DNA of 64,000 bases from Zoroaster sp. YZ-2022 (Eukaryota > Echinodermata > Asteroidea > Forcipulatida > Zoroasteridae), in the NCBI GenBank assembly GCA_029582265.1, contig CM055835.1, positions 14,501,498 through 14,565,497 on the forward strand. The letters run 5' to 3'. Both the position numbers and the translations under genes were made by a program. Every line of letters starts with the position of its first letter. Position 1 is the stretch's first letter. Below are positions 1 to 11,120 of this stretch, piece after piece. The notes beneath the pieces were generated by a model, which saw only the letters and a program-made list of their open reading frames with translations, was not told where the DNA came from and ran no database searches.

Positions 1-47
1 CGGTGGATATGTGCACGCTACAAATCTTTATTATTATTATTATTACA
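1..47 (+). mobile_element. SINE 3' end, cut by the window edge
   Basis: These bases match the last 45 or so bases of the tRNA-Leu-type SINE seen elsewhere here (GGTGGATAYGTGCRCGCTA followed by an ATT microsatellite tail). The rest lies off the left edge. Bases 48..269 that follow are AT-rich with nothing recognisable. Confidence 0.7.
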
Positions 48-269
48 TGTGGGAATTAGAATGTGGGATTGCTTGATCATATAATTATCGTCGCAGTTTT
101 TGGAAAATTAGTTTAGTCAATATATGGACTTCAAATACTGTTATCTTTCATTTCACCAAGTTTTAATCCTCAAAACTATCTAGTTTTCTAATTAAAGGAA
201 TGAAGTTTTTGTAAAACTGAAGTCAACTTTTTGGTTTTAAGTTTTCAATGTTGTAGCAACGTAGTGTGT

Positions 270-530
270 TAGCTGGGATTGCGTGCAATTTCATAGTTTA
301 TATATAACGAAAATGAACAATTGCGTACAATTTCATGGTTTATAATTTATATAACGAAAATTAACAATTGCGTGCAAATTCATGGTTTATATATAACGAA
401 AATGAACAATTGCGTGCAATTTCATGGCTAACGAAAATGAACAATTGCATGCAATTCATGGTTTATATAACGAAAATGTACCATTGCGTGCAATTCATGG
501 TTTAAATAAAGGAAAATGAACCATTGCGTG
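270..530. repeat. Minisatellite of about 40 bp, copy A
   Basis: About six imperfect units contain AATTGCGTGCAATTTCATGG, TTTATATATAACG and AAAATGAAC. The same minisatellite recurs at 49075..49340, also just downstream of a transporter exon 1 (minus-strand sense), so it belongs to the duplicated block. Confidence 0.8.
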
Positions 531-768
531 GAAGCGTTCATACCCCCTATGCATGTGGAAAGGTCGTTTAAAAGACAGCACGGCAGATTTCCAATCGATC
601 AAGCATTTTTTACTGCAATTGGATATTGTTTCATAGCAAAAGGAAAACTGAGGAGACGCGAGTGGAGACTTTTTTGGCATTATGTACGAGGCCGACACAA
701 AACCATTAAAAAAAGCAGCCTTATATAAAATACAATATTGTGTCATCTCCAATTATCGGCCCAATTAT

Positions 769-1126
769 GGGGTGTCGTGGCCGAGCGGTCTAGCTTACCG
801 TATTCAAGTTCTGGTGTTAGCAACATAATGTGGGTTCGAATCACGGCCGTGACACTTGTGTCCTTGAGCAAGACACTTAATCATAATTGCTTCTCTCCAC
901 CCAGGGGTTAAATGGGTACCTGTGAAGGCAGAGTTGGTTTGCTCTATATGCGCTAGAAATGGCAGCAATTGAGCTGTATACTCCCCAGGGAGCTGAGATG
1001 GTTTCAGGAATGATTTATGAGCCTTATGAGCAGGGATATAATGTAATGTAATATAATGCGCCTTGAGCACCACTTAGTTGGTGGATACGTGCGCTATATA
1101 AATCCACACATTATTATTATTATTAT
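769..1126 (+). mobile_element. tRNA-Leu-derived SINE, full length
   Basis: The head carries a pol III A box (GTGGCCGAGCGG) and B box (GGGTTCGAATC) and resembles a tRNA-Leu with a CAA-like anticodon loop. A common body (CTTGAGCAAGACACTTAA, CTCTCCACCCAGGGGTTAAA) ends in GTGCGCTATATAAATCC and (ATT)n. It lies inside copy A of the duplication; copy B (49981..50000) has the unoccupied site, so the insertion followed the duplication. No clear target-site duplication is visible. Confidence 0.92.
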
Positions 1127-1156
1127 CTATGTTAGTATTCAAACAGATGTACTTAC

Positions 1157-1358
1157 ACGCAGTAACGACACCAAAGCCCATAAACGAGCTGCATACCAAA
1201 CCAGCGACCGCCGAGGTGGTGGAAAAGCTATCCACAAAGTATGGAATGAACACCCCGAGTGATTTAAAACAACCGAGGCAAATAAAGGCCCAGGCGAATC
1301 GAGAAAATAAAACCACCCACCGCCAAGGACTGGGTCGTCTTTTAATCGTGTCACCCAT
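1157..1358 (-). CDS. First coding exon of a tandem monocarboxylate-transporter-like paralogue (partial)
   Basis: This 202-nt exon starts at an ATG (1358..1356) and ends in phase 1 at a consensus donor GTAAGT (1156..1151). It encodes the MFS N-terminus: an SPWRW motif where SLC16 proteins usually carry a DG-rich motif before W-x-W, then the first membrane helix and FKSLGVFIPYFVDSF. It differs at only a few residues from the exon at 50023..50224 (for example MVL/VVL and SSFV/SSFM). Further exons must lie left of the window. Because it sits downstream of exon 4 of the in-window gene in the same orientation, it indicates a head-to-tail array. Whether the whole paralogue is functional cannot be judged here. 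Confidence 0.8.
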
Positions 1359-1654
1359 GTTGGCCAAAGGTATAGTTCATTCCCGGATGTGGTTGCAATT
1401 ACGGAATGGATCTTGTGAAGTCTTTGTCGTTTGATAAACCTTTTCAGAACCAGTCAGTCCGCAGCACACAGGAAGGTCGTTCCTTTTAATGTGTGCTGAA
1501 TGCATGACGTATCCCATAGAACACACTTTCGTACAGATTGTCCTCTATAACAATTCGCACCTTCACCCAAGGTTTGTTTGAAGGCGAATTAGGTTGAATC
1601 TCGCTCGGTAGCCAAGAACACAGCGTGAGGTCACTGCCTGTAATCCAATGCAAT

Positions 1655-1889
1655 ACATGTGTGTGTGTGTGTGTGTGTGCTCTCACTATCGCTACCTTGT
1701 GGAGTCCTATAATAAAAGGGAAAGGCAAGAACAATTGGTCTCCACAAGGAATTTCTAAAGAAGCCATGTCTCCACAAGGAATTTTGTGTACAAACCCTAT
1801 GAGAAAAGTTTAAGTACAGGAACAAAGGAAAGAACAATAGAGGTCTCCACAAGGATGCAAAAATGTGTGTGTGTGTGTGTGTGTGTGTG

Positions 1890-1924
<35 letters not shown>

Positions 1925-2160
1925 ACACACCATTCGTTGTGGGGTACCAAACACAATGGAACAATGGTACCCCACAGAGAATCTATAGAAAATCTGGTAC
2001 CCCACTGGAGAATTCTATAGAAAAGGGATAATAGAACGAACAAAGGAATACCCCACTTGTCAGCATATGTAAGTTTGTGTGTGTGTGTGTGTTGGTTTTG
2101 TGTACAAGAGTGTACAGTGTATATGTAAGGGGGTAGGTATAGAGTCATGTGCATGCTCAG
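1655..2160. repeat. GT/CA microsatellite cluster with flanking degenerate repeat
   Basis: Runs of (GT)n lie at about 1659..1679, 1864..1919 and 2076..2091. Between them are copies of a short unit containing CTCCACAAGGAATTT or ACCCCAC and AGAAAAG. Open frames rich in TH repeats here are microsatellite artefacts. Bases 2161..2450 hold nothing else recognised. Confidence 0.85.
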
Positions 2161-2459
2161 ATGAAAATCCTATAGGAAAGAAAGAACAGTGAATCCATCC
2201 CGGATCCTGTTATACTGTTAATATAATCTAATCCTCCTAAAAAATAATAAATCAATCCTTGAAAAGAAAACTAAAATAACTAGATATAAGTTTTTGTCAC
2301 AACAAAAACTAGGTGTTTGGTTGAAGTTATAATGATGACGTCATCAATTCGAAGTGTTGGAGAAAGTCAAATGTTAACGTCTGTTGAAGTTCTCGCGAGA
2401 ATTTGATTTGAATACAATACAATACTGAATTTAGAAATTATTTTAATATTAAACTTTGA

Positions 2460-3515
2460 CTTCCAGTTTGGATAGGAAGTAAAGGCCAAATTGGGGTCAC
2501 CTTTGTGTAAATAATTTTCGATTTTTTTAAATATTAAACTTTGACTTCCGGTTTGGACAGGAAGTAAGGTCAAATTGGGGTCACCTTTTTGTAAATATAT
2601 TTTGACAATTAACGATCTGTACAATGATACAAAAATTGTGAATTTACCTCTTGTGGTTGTTCAGATATGATTTTTTATATATTAAACTTTGACTTCCGGT
2701 TTGGACAGGAAGTAAGGTCAAATTGGGGTCATCTTTTAGTAAATATTTTTGACAATTAACGATCTATACAATGGTACAACAATTGTGAATTTACCTCTTG
2801 TGGTTGTTCAGATATGATTTTTTTAAATATTAAACTTTGACTTCCGGTTTGGACAGGAAGTAAGGTCAAATTGGGGTCATCTTTTTGTAAATATTTTTTG
2901 ACAATTAACGATTTGTACAATGGTACAAAAATTGTGAATTTACCTCTTGTGATTGTTGAGATATGATTTTTTTAAATATTAAACTTTGACTTCCAGTTTG
3001 GACAGGAAGTAAGGTCAAATTGGGGTCACCTTATTGTAAATATTTTTTGACAATTAACGATCTGTACAATGGTACAAAAATTGTGAATTTACCTCTTGTG
3101 GTTGTTGAGATATGATTTTTTTAAATATTAAATTTTGACTTCCGGTTTGGACAGGATGTAAGGTCAAATTGGGGTCACCTTTTTGTAAATATATTTTGAC
3201 AATTAACGATCTGTACAATGGTACAAAAATTGTGAATTTACCTCTTGTGGTTGTTGAGATATAATTTTTTAAATATTAAAGTTTGACTTCCGGTTTGGAC
3301 AGGAAGTAAGGTCAAATTGGGGTCACCTTTTTGTAAATATTTTTTGACAATTAACGATCTGTACAATGGTACAAAAATTGTGAATTTACCTCTTGTGGTT
3401 GTTGAGATATGATTGTTTTAAATATTAAACTTTGACTTCCGGTTTGGACAGGACGTAAAGGTCAAAGTGGGGTCACCTTTTTGTAAATATTTTTTGACAA
3501 TTAACGATCTGTACG
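2460..3515. repeat. 148-bp satellite array, first block
   Basis: The landmark GACTTCCGGTTTGGACAGG recurs at about 2543, 2691, 2839, 2988, 3137, 3285 and 3434, a period of 148-149 bp, with a shortened unit before the first. Each unit also holds AAATTGGGGTCACC, GACAATTAACGATCTGTAC and TTTACCTCTTGTGGTTGTT. The same family forms a second block at 8430..9330. Bases 3516..3884 are AT-rich with nothing recognised. Confidence 0.93.
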
Positions 3516-3884
3516 ACATTAGGTGTTTGTCCTTTGGACGAATACAGAGCTGTTACGCTAATTATACGTTGTGGTGGAATTAAATACTGTATCATCACAG
3601 CTTTATCATTACACATTTTTGGCCCCGAGGTGAGGTGTGTGCAGGTCTTGTACAATACAATGACAAATTCGATCAAGTGTTATATTTAAATGTTTGGTTC
3701 AGTTTTTTAAAACAATACTTATAGGGAAGAGACAGCACAATGTAATTTTAAGGATAACTGTAAAATAAAAAGAAACAAACAATACTGAAATGATCTTCTG
3801 ATTGTTACATGTATACATGTATATGTATTTATTTGTCATTAACTGTTGAAAATACATTTTCATAAATAGTAATGTTAAAGTTAT

Positions 3885-4118
3885 TGTTTAAAGGTGGCAA
3901 TATCTTCACGATCAACAGGGCATGGAATCAGAGTTCAAGTTCTAGTTTAACTCAGTGACTGAAAATAATACTCACATGATAAGGTCATATTCGCGTTGCT
4001 GCTGCATAAATGAGCCAGTAATTTTTAGTCACTATGTTCGTCTTAAACTAGGACACCAATTCCATGGCCCGTTTGTAGAAAGTCTGCTCTGATCGTGACG
4101 ATACTGTCTGTTTAACCA
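3885..4118. mobile_element. Foldback/MITE-like element, copy without SINE
   Basis: Imperfect terminal inverted repeats: the left end reads GTTTAAAGG...ATCTTCACGATCA...GGGCATGGAAT, and the right end, read in reverse complement, GTTAAACAGACAGTATCGTC...GGGCCATGGAATT. No coding sequence. A related copy at 43440..43970 is interrupted by a SINE. Confidence 0.6.
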
Positions 4119-5165
4119 ATTGTGTTTATGGGATTGATGGTCAGGACTATCCCAATTCGAGCATACAAATAAATAGGAACTTTAATTGGGTGATCTGGCA
4201 AAAGGTATTCCAAGGCTGACACACCCATGCAATGAAGATTGGGGGGGGGGGGGGGTATGTTTACTATGTTTATATGGCCCGCCAGTGATTCACTGTCGGC
4301 AATGTACATTTTACTAGATCACCAACAGATATTGCTTAATAATTACATTTGTGAGGATGTTTGGGTCCAGTCAAAAAAATAATAAGAATTCCTCAGTACT
4401 ATTTTTGTTCTAACATGTTAAAGAAATTCCTAGAAAGACCTAGATGTGTCTTGAGGTCCTGAAAAAACAATTCCCTTGAGGGTCAAGACTGCCACAGATA
4501 GGATAAGTCCATATAAAATAATTTGAATAATACGTTAACTCCTTTGATGAATGGATAAACTTCAAATACTGGCCATTGGATCACAAAGTTACACAGACTC
4601 TAACACACCTTGTAGCAGTAGCACAAATGGATATCGTTGATCTGAAATATAAACGAATCATGTAAAAACAATATTAAATGTTTTCAAAGAGGGACGAAGA
4701 ATAATGGGTCATGCTAACAAAACACACATAACTTAGAATGCCCTGATATGTTATTATCAGGATGATGGATTGATGGATTGATGTAACTTCAGAAAAATGA
4801 TCCCTTCAGAACAATGCCTTTAAGTTAGGTTTTACAATGGAATAGAACTACATGTGACGTCTTCCTTCCTCCATGATGTGACTGTTTCATTATCTCAATA
4901 AAGGTGCTGATATTTGTTTCTGGTCTACTTTAGTGAGAAAATTAAGTGCTAGTATAAAGTAAACTGCAATGCAGCCATCACCACACAGGACATAAGTACT
5001 ACTATTATTATGAGGAACTACAGACACTTAGTGTAGCTAAATTAACTTGTACTTTTACCAACGCGTACTCCACCGGATGTCAATCCGTACGCATGCCAGT
5101 AAATATTCAGTAATAAATATTTTTCCGGGTTGAGTTGACCAAAATAAGTGTGAATTGGTACGCAT
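4119..5165. other. Unannotated AT-rich stretch
   Basis: No gene recognised. There is a 15-base G run at about 4241..4255. The rest is low-GC unique-looking sequence. Confidence 0.6.
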
Positions 5166-5171
5166 ACACAA

Positions 5172-6158
5172 AAAGATGTCGAATATGCAGACGATATAGT
5201 CTTGTCTACCTACGACATAAAAGATCTGGAAAAATTACTCGACTGCTATGATACCCATTTCAAAAGATACGGGTTAACAATTTCAACGAAAAAGACCGAA
5301 ACTTTACTTTTCAATTACCCGGAATAAATTCTAAACAAAAAATCTGTAATCAAACTAAAAGGCGAAGAAATAGCAAATTCAAGACAATTCAAGTATTTAG
5401 GGTTCGTCATAAGTAACGAATCGGACTCGGATGACGCCTTCCTATCGGCCAGAATTCAAGCCGCGCAAGGAAAATGGTTTGAAATGAAGAAAATGCTGAC
5501 GGATACAGATATCAGACTGTCGACCCGGATACGGATGTTGGAAAGATGCGTGAGAGCAAGGTTGCTGTATTCAGTGCAAGCGTGGAGTTTGAACGAATCC
5601 CAAATGAAGCGCCTAGAGACGGTCTGGAACGGCTACCTGAGGCGAATGATACGGGGTGGTTTTAGGCGGAAAAAAGACCAAAACGACAACAAACCAGCAC
5701 CCAAAAACAAGCCCCAAAACAGCACCAACACGTCCCAAAACGGCGATGACACATCACCAACAGACGACACCGTGGACCCAGACCCAGAAAATCTCGCAAC
5801 CGAATCCCAAGACGACCAGTCCATTGACTGGGGATACATGATAAATAATAAAAAATTACACGAAATTTGCCGAAGCTCCCCACTACGCAATTTCTGTGAA
5901 AAACAGTTTTTAAAATATCACGCGCACATCATCAAAGGCAAAAACAGCAGCATACAGAAGAAAATGCTATTTGCAGATCAACGAAAATTTAAAACCAAAT
6001 TCGAAACAAAAATTACCAAGCTTTTGGGTTTATCTAGTCAACAAGTTTACAAAAAATTTTCGGACAGGAAATTGTTCAAGGCGATGCTTGAAAACCGCTA
6101 CGGCAGGCCAAGCAGACCACCCAAAGGAGCACCAGTTCCGCACGGGAAAACCAAATGA
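5172..6158 (+). pseudogene. 5'-truncated non-LTR retrotransposon: end of the RT domain plus C-terminal region
   Basis: One frame runs from about 5172 to the stop at 6158 with one internal stop (TAA 5325..5327). It begins at the RT catalytic motif EYADDIVLST (5181 on), followed by the thumb motif RQFKYLGFVIS and a downstream region (MLERCVRARLLYSVQAW, LETVWNGYLRRMI) typical of LINE C-termini. The upstream RT and endonuclease parts are missing, as expected of 5' truncation during target-primed reverse transcription. A hydrophilic stretch rich in K, N, P, T and Q follows at about 5665..5815. Clade not assigned; an RTE- or R2-like source is possible but unproven. Bases 6159..6558 show nothing further. 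Confidence 0.82.
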
Positions 6159-6558
6159 AAATGAAATGGTAAAAGTACGAGCACGCATACGAGTTGACCT
6201 GTTTCACTCCAGGCGCGGCACATGTGATACCATTGCCACACTAAGGTTTTTAACGTTAACCATGGTTTTATGTAATCAATATCTATAAAATTATACTAAA
6301 ACGAACATACATCTATAAAACAAAATGTGAAAGTTTACATACCTTCAAACGAAACCAAGTAATGAAGACCACTTCCATTAATTGTGCACGGATTCTCAAA
6401 TGATCTGTTAACGTAAGACGTTAAACCATACCATCGTGTAGCCTACAAACTGAAGATTGTTGATGACTTGAACAGTTACGATACTGCATTTGGATGTGGT
6501 GTCAACGCTGTCTCGGGGTGCTGTAGGCTGGAACTTAGTCTGAGCCATGATGTATTGG

Positions 6559-6784
6559 AGTCAACATGCTGTAAAAAATAATAGGAAAGTTTTATAAGTA
6601 CATGGACCAAGAATAAAGTATTTGAAATTTCAGAGAAGTTCTAATTTATGTGAATGAGGAAAATAATACATCACAGTGAACATGCTGTACAAAATAGTAG
6701 GAAGGTTTTACAAGTACATGGACCAAGAATAAAGTATTTGAAAATTCAGAGAAGTTCTAATTTATATGAATGGGGAAAATAGTG
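6559..6784. repeat. Tandem duplication, unit about 115 bp
   Basis: Two adjacent copies contain AACATGCTGTA, AAGTACATGGACCAAGAATA, AAGTATTTGAAA and AGAGAAGTTCTAATTTAT. No coding potential. Confidence 0.85.
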
Positions 6785-7574
6785 TATAATTTTGGAGTAG
6801 CTGGACCATTGAAATTGAAGAGGGCATTGGTTGTTTTCAAAATTGCACACAATTATTCTTGACAATGTGTAATAAATTAAAGAAATGTTCTTGCATGAAA
6901 CTCACATCAAAAGAGAAAGGTATTTAAGGAAATTGCTCATAGTTTCATGTGAGAGATGTCTGAGAGGCCTCCCCAGGGAGCAGGACTAACAACTTATACA
7001 AGTACATGATGTATTGTGTCATGAATATTGTGCATTTTTCCTGTGAAATAATTGTCTATGTAAGGTGATTTGTATCTAAGAAGGGTAAAAAATTAAGGGA
7101 AAGTGCAGTAAACAATCACTACTTGACGTTAATTTGTGCACAAACTGAAGAATTTTGGAGAAAACATAAATTACAAAATATGGCATAAAATTTCAACTGA
7201 AAAATTGCCATAACCTTAACAACTGAATTTTCCTATCCTTATTTATATTCTAAATACATTTTAGTGACATCTGTTCATATTTTGTTAGAAAAGTGACGAA
7301 TTGTTTACTGTCAAAAGTATGTTCACATAACTAACGTTAACGTTAAGTTAAACAGGCACAATGCAACTACATTAACGTTACCAGCCAACCCAACGCTTAA
7401 AAAATGGCTTTTCTTGTATAAAAACACGAAGATAAATACAGGAAAAGCTCTTAACAATTAAATTCAAGATACCTACCCTTTATGACTATGTTGGCGATCC
7501 ATTTTTACACTCCCTCAATTTCGTAGAAAGAATTTGTGTGGGCACCACACGCAAACACCGTCGATTGTATTGTA
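6785..7574. other. Unannotated AT-rich stretch
   Basis: No gene, repeat or element recognised. AT-rich throughout. Confidence 0.6.
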
Positions 7575-7690
7575 CATGTGCACGTACGGGTACGAGTTAG
7601 TTGGAGTACGAGCTGGTTGGAGTACGAGTTTGTCGGAGTACGAGTTGGTTGAAGTACGAGTTGGTTGGAGTACGAGTTGGCACGAGTTCA
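7575..7690. repeat. Minisatellite, 16-17 bp unit
   Basis: Repeated units of the form AGTACGAGTTGGTTGG, about six copies with variants. The open frames over it are repeat artefacts. Confidence 0.85.
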
Positions 7691-8110
7691 TCGGTAATAT
7701 CACATATTTCACACTCTTATTTTCATAAAAATACAATTTCTTTCTGAGTAAATCATGATAACCGTAGCACTCGCTAAAGTGGACGTGGTTTGGACTGGAT
7801 TGTAAAATATTTCAGTATCTGTTTCTGCCGATTGAGGGCGACATACAGTATTACCGTTCCGCTGGCCGGACTGTTTTATATGCCCCGCCCACTCGATTGA
7901 GTATTGCGGACGTAGTGGAAATAACAGATTGCGCGTACATTTTCACGAAAAGTGTGTGGTTTTTTTACAAAAATGTCGTGTTTTCAGTACAAATAAATAT
8001 CAAACTCAAACATATCCTCGTCTCTAATGTCACATATTTCACACTCTTTACACTCATGATAAACTACATATTTTTCCACGACTAAATCAGTAATTTTATT
8101 GATTTTTCAG
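7691..8110. other. Stretch with a repeated short motif
   Basis: TCACATATTTCACACTCTT occurs at about 7700 and again at about 8031, in similar AT-rich surroundings. No gene recognised. Confidence 0.5.
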
Positions 8111-8199
8111 ATCCCTTGATATGATTTGTTTAATGATTAAACTTTGAATTATCGTAATTCGATATCTGATGACCTAATCATGACGTCACAAATTATGTT

Positions 8200-9480
8200 T
8201 CATCTACGTTTTAAGTTCTAAGTATATGCCAAGTTTGAAGTTCATGTGAAGTTTGCAAGTATGTGTTTTTTTGTAGAAGGAGAAGAAAAAAAAACGAGAA
8301 AAAAAACCGAACAAAAACAATAGGTGTTTCGGGTGCATACCCGAACACCTAAGAAGAAGGAGAAGAAAAAAACCTAGAGATTGGTGTTTGTATTGACAAA
8401 CACTAGGTGTTCGGGACACGTAAATGTAAAATTGGGGTCCACTTTGTTTAAATATTTTTTGACAATTAACGATCTGTACAATGGTACAAAAATTGTGAAT
8501 TTACCTCTTGTGGTTGTTGAGATATGATTTTTTTAAATATTAAACTTTGACTTCCGGTTTGGACAGGAAGTAAGGTCAAATTGGGGTCACCTTTTTGTAA
8601 ATATTTTTTGACAATTAACGATCTGTACAATGGTACAAAAATTGTGAATTTACCTCTTGTGGTTGTTGAGATATGATTTGTTTTAATATTAAACTTTGAT
8701 TTATCGAAATTCGATATTTGATGATCTCATCATGATGTCACAACTCGTGTTTCATCTACGTGTTAAGTTCTAAGTATATGCCAAGTTTCAAGTTCGTGTG
8801 AAGTTTGCAAGTATGTGTTTTTTTGTAGACAATCGATCCGGAGAAGAAGAAGAAGAAGAAGAAGAAGGAGAAGAAAAAAAACTAGAGATTGGTGTTTGTA
8901 TTGACAAACACTAGGTGTTCGGGACACGTAAAGGTCAAATTGGGGTCCACTTTGTTTAAATATTTTTTGACAATTAACGATCTGTACCTTTGTGCAAAGA
9001 TTGTGAATTTACCTCTTGTGGATGATTTTTGTTAATATTAAACTTTGACTTCCGGTTTGGACAGGAAGTAAGGTCAAATTGGGGTCACCTTTGTGTAAAT
9101 ATTTTTCGACAATTAACAATCTATATAATGGTGCAAAAAATGTCAATTTACCTCTTGTGGTTGTTGAGATATGATTTTTTTAAATATTAAACTTTGACTT
9201 CCGGTTTGGACAGGAAGTAAGCTCAAATTGGGGTCACCTTTTTGTAAATATTTTTTCACAATTAACGATATGTACAATGGTACAACAATTTTGAATTTAC
9301 CTCTTGTGGTTGTTGAGATATGATTTTTTCAATTATTAAACTTTGATTTATCGTAATTCGATATCTGATGACCTAATAATGACGTCATAAATTATGTTTC
9401 ATCTACGTGTTAAGTTGTAAGTATATGCCAAGTTTCAAGTACATCTGAAGTTTGCAAGTATGTGTTTTTTTGTAGACAAT
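8200..9480. repeat. Composite repeat: second 148-bp satellite block mixed with hairpin modules
   Basis: Units of the same 148-bp satellite as 2460..3515 (landmark GACTTCCGGTTTGG at 8549, 9047 and 9196) alternate with a second module. That module contains CATCTACGTGTTAAGTT, TATGCCAAGTTTCAAGT, a GAGAAG purine run and the short hairpin GTGTTTGTATTGACAAACAC. The second module occurs three times (about 8205..8420, 8755..8930, 9400..9480). The alternation suggests a non-autonomous element with an internal tandem core, but no element boundaries could be fixed. Confidence 0.8.
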
Positions 9481-9527
9481 CGATGGGGAGAAGAAGGAGA
9501 AGAAGAAAAAAAACGAACAAAAACAAT

Positions 9528-9706
9528 AGGTGTTTCGGGCACATACCCGAACACCTAAAAAACCGAACAAAAGCAATAGGTGTTCGCGCTGTAGCTCGAA
9601 CACCTAAAAAAACGAACAAAAACAATAGGTGTTTCGGGTGCATACCCGAACACCTAAAAAAAACGAACAAAAACAATACGTGTTTCGGGTGCATACCCGA
9701 ACACCT
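9528..9706. repeat. Four tandem hairpins, unit about 50 bp
   Basis: Each unit is a purine-rich spacer (ACGAACAAAAACAAT) followed by a palindrome GGTGTTTCGGG-tgcat-ACCCGAACACC. Copies lie at about 9528..9556, 9577..9605, 9627..9655 and 9678..9706; another single copy is at 8322..8350. The second copy has changed loop and stem bases (GGTGTTCGCG/CTCGAACACC) but can still pair in most positions. Bases 9707..10028 hold nothing recognised. Confidence 0.9.
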
Positions 9707-10028
9707 AATAAAATTCATTTTATCATGGATTTTACATAGTTTATATTGTTCCAGATAAGTACATGTAGTGTTGTAGCGGGATAAGCTGCACAGATTTGTT
9801 TTGGCCGCATTCAAAGGAAACGGTGAATTTGCGGAAAAGGGGGTTCAGAGAAAAAGAAAGATTTCCCTAAAGTTTGAAGACTAAAAGCGATTTCAGTTAA
9901 TTTGTTTCCTGATTTCCTTTTCCTTTTTTATTATTTATATTTTAAAGAAAGTTACAGTTGCTTTAGAACCCATCTATTAAAACACTGGCTCTTACTTGGC
10001 TGTGAACACTCATTTTTATGGGGTATAC

Positions 10029-10403
10029 TATAGACGCATATATTTTGGAAATGCAACACAAACATGTGCGTGAAAGAAAAACGTGCAGATCCTTTCTTGT
10101 ATTTTTAGTCATATGAAACGTATTGAAATAAGTCACAATGAGGGTTGCGCTCAGATGATTTACAAAAAGCAAAGCTAGCTTTCAAACTGCAACTGGACGG
10201 ATGAACTGGACGGATGAACGGGACTGGACGGATCAATAACTTTGAATATGTCTGTTTTTTAATAAAATATGCAGACCGCAACCCTCATTGTGACTTATTT
10301 CAATACGTTTCATAGGACTAAAAATGCACTGAGGAAAGGATCTGCACTTTCTTTCTTTCACGCCTACATTTTTGTGTTGCATTTCCAAATCATGCGTCTA
10401 AAG
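10029..10403. mobile_element. Foldback element with long inverted arms
   Basis: The left arm (about 10029..10157) and right arm (about 10272..10403) are inverted copies. Both contain GACGCAT/ATGCGTC, TGGAAATGCAACAC and its complement, and AACGTATTGAAATAAGTCAC with AATGAGGGTTGCG. The roughly 115-base spacer holds short GGACGGAT repeats. No open frame of note. Bases 10404..10650 are unremarkable. Confidence 0.88.
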
Positions 10404-10650
10404 TATTGTCAGCTGACATCTGGTACATTTCACACTGAGGGTCACTGACCATATGTGGGGTCATAAATAATTTCCCCGTCTCCAAGACTGACATCCCCCA
10501 GACCAATTTTATTACCACTTCGACCTCCCCTAAATTATAATCTAAACACAATACCCCCACTGTTGTAAGTGACCAGTTCCATCATTATTATATATATTCT
10601 TTAGATTAGAAATCTCACACAGACTCTTGTAGTAAATGAATGTCACAATG

Positions 10651-10909
10651 GTGTGACACTTAATCATAATTGCTTCTCTCCACCCAGGGGTTAAATGGGT
10701 ACCTGTGAAGGCAGAGTTGGTTTGCTCTATATGCGCTAGAAATGGCTGCAATTGAGCTGTATACTCCCCAGGGAGCTGAGATGGTTTCAGGAATGATTTA
10801 TGAGCCTTATGAGCCTTATGAGCAGGGATAATAATATAATGCGCCTTGAGAACCACTTAGTTGGTGGATACGTGCGCTATATAAATCCACACATTATTAT
10901 TATTATTAT
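10651..10909 (+). mobile_element. 5'-truncated tRNA-Leu SINE
   Basis: The body and (ATT)n tail match the full-length copies, but the tRNA-like head is missing. Near the 5' end TGTGACACTTAATCAT joins two sites that are about 21 bases apart in full copies, consistent with deletion between two GACACTT repeats. Bases 10910..11120 show nothing further. Confidence 0.85.
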
Positions 10910-11120
10910 TCAATTAGTTTTTGAACCGATATGCATTAGCATGCAAGGAAATCGCGTTGGAAGTGTTGGAACATTGTGAAAGCTAATATCTACACTGTAT
11001 CTGAATTTGTCAGAGTTGGAGTCTGACACCACTTCAGACATTTCTGTACATGTACAATGCTTTGTGAAAACTTACTGGTTTATCAGCACAGTTAATTTTT
11101 AATTTCCTTTTGTTTTGAAG

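Larger units (their letters stand above)
480..1510. other. Segmental duplication copy A (paired with 49735..50410)
   Basis: Non-coding and exonic sequence is shared with 49735..50410 in the same orientation and order, apart from small indels and one SINE present only here (about 769..1126). Similarity runs from the end of the minisatellite through exon 1 and its 5' flank to the GCATGACGTATCC near 1503..1515. It covers introns and upstream DNA, so it is a genomic duplication and not a retrocopy. Confidence 0.85.

Noticed and set aside
769..860. Functional tRNA-Leu gene
   Set aside because: The head has A and B boxes, but the fold is degraded and it continues into a repeated SINE body with an (ATT)n tail present in many copies.
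1157..1358. Processed pseudogene of the transporter
   Set aside because: The copy keeps intron sequence, a donor site and upstream flank, so it is a genomic duplication.
1631..2154. Proteins rich in TH repeats
   Set aside because: Translation of GT/CA microsatellites.
5633..5890. Hydrophobic minus-strand ORFs
   Set aside because: Antisense shadows of the proline/threonine-rich part of the LINE frame.
9528..9706. CRISPR array
   Set aside because: Only four units, palindromic repeats as long as or longer than the spacers, near-identical spacers and a clearly animal genome.
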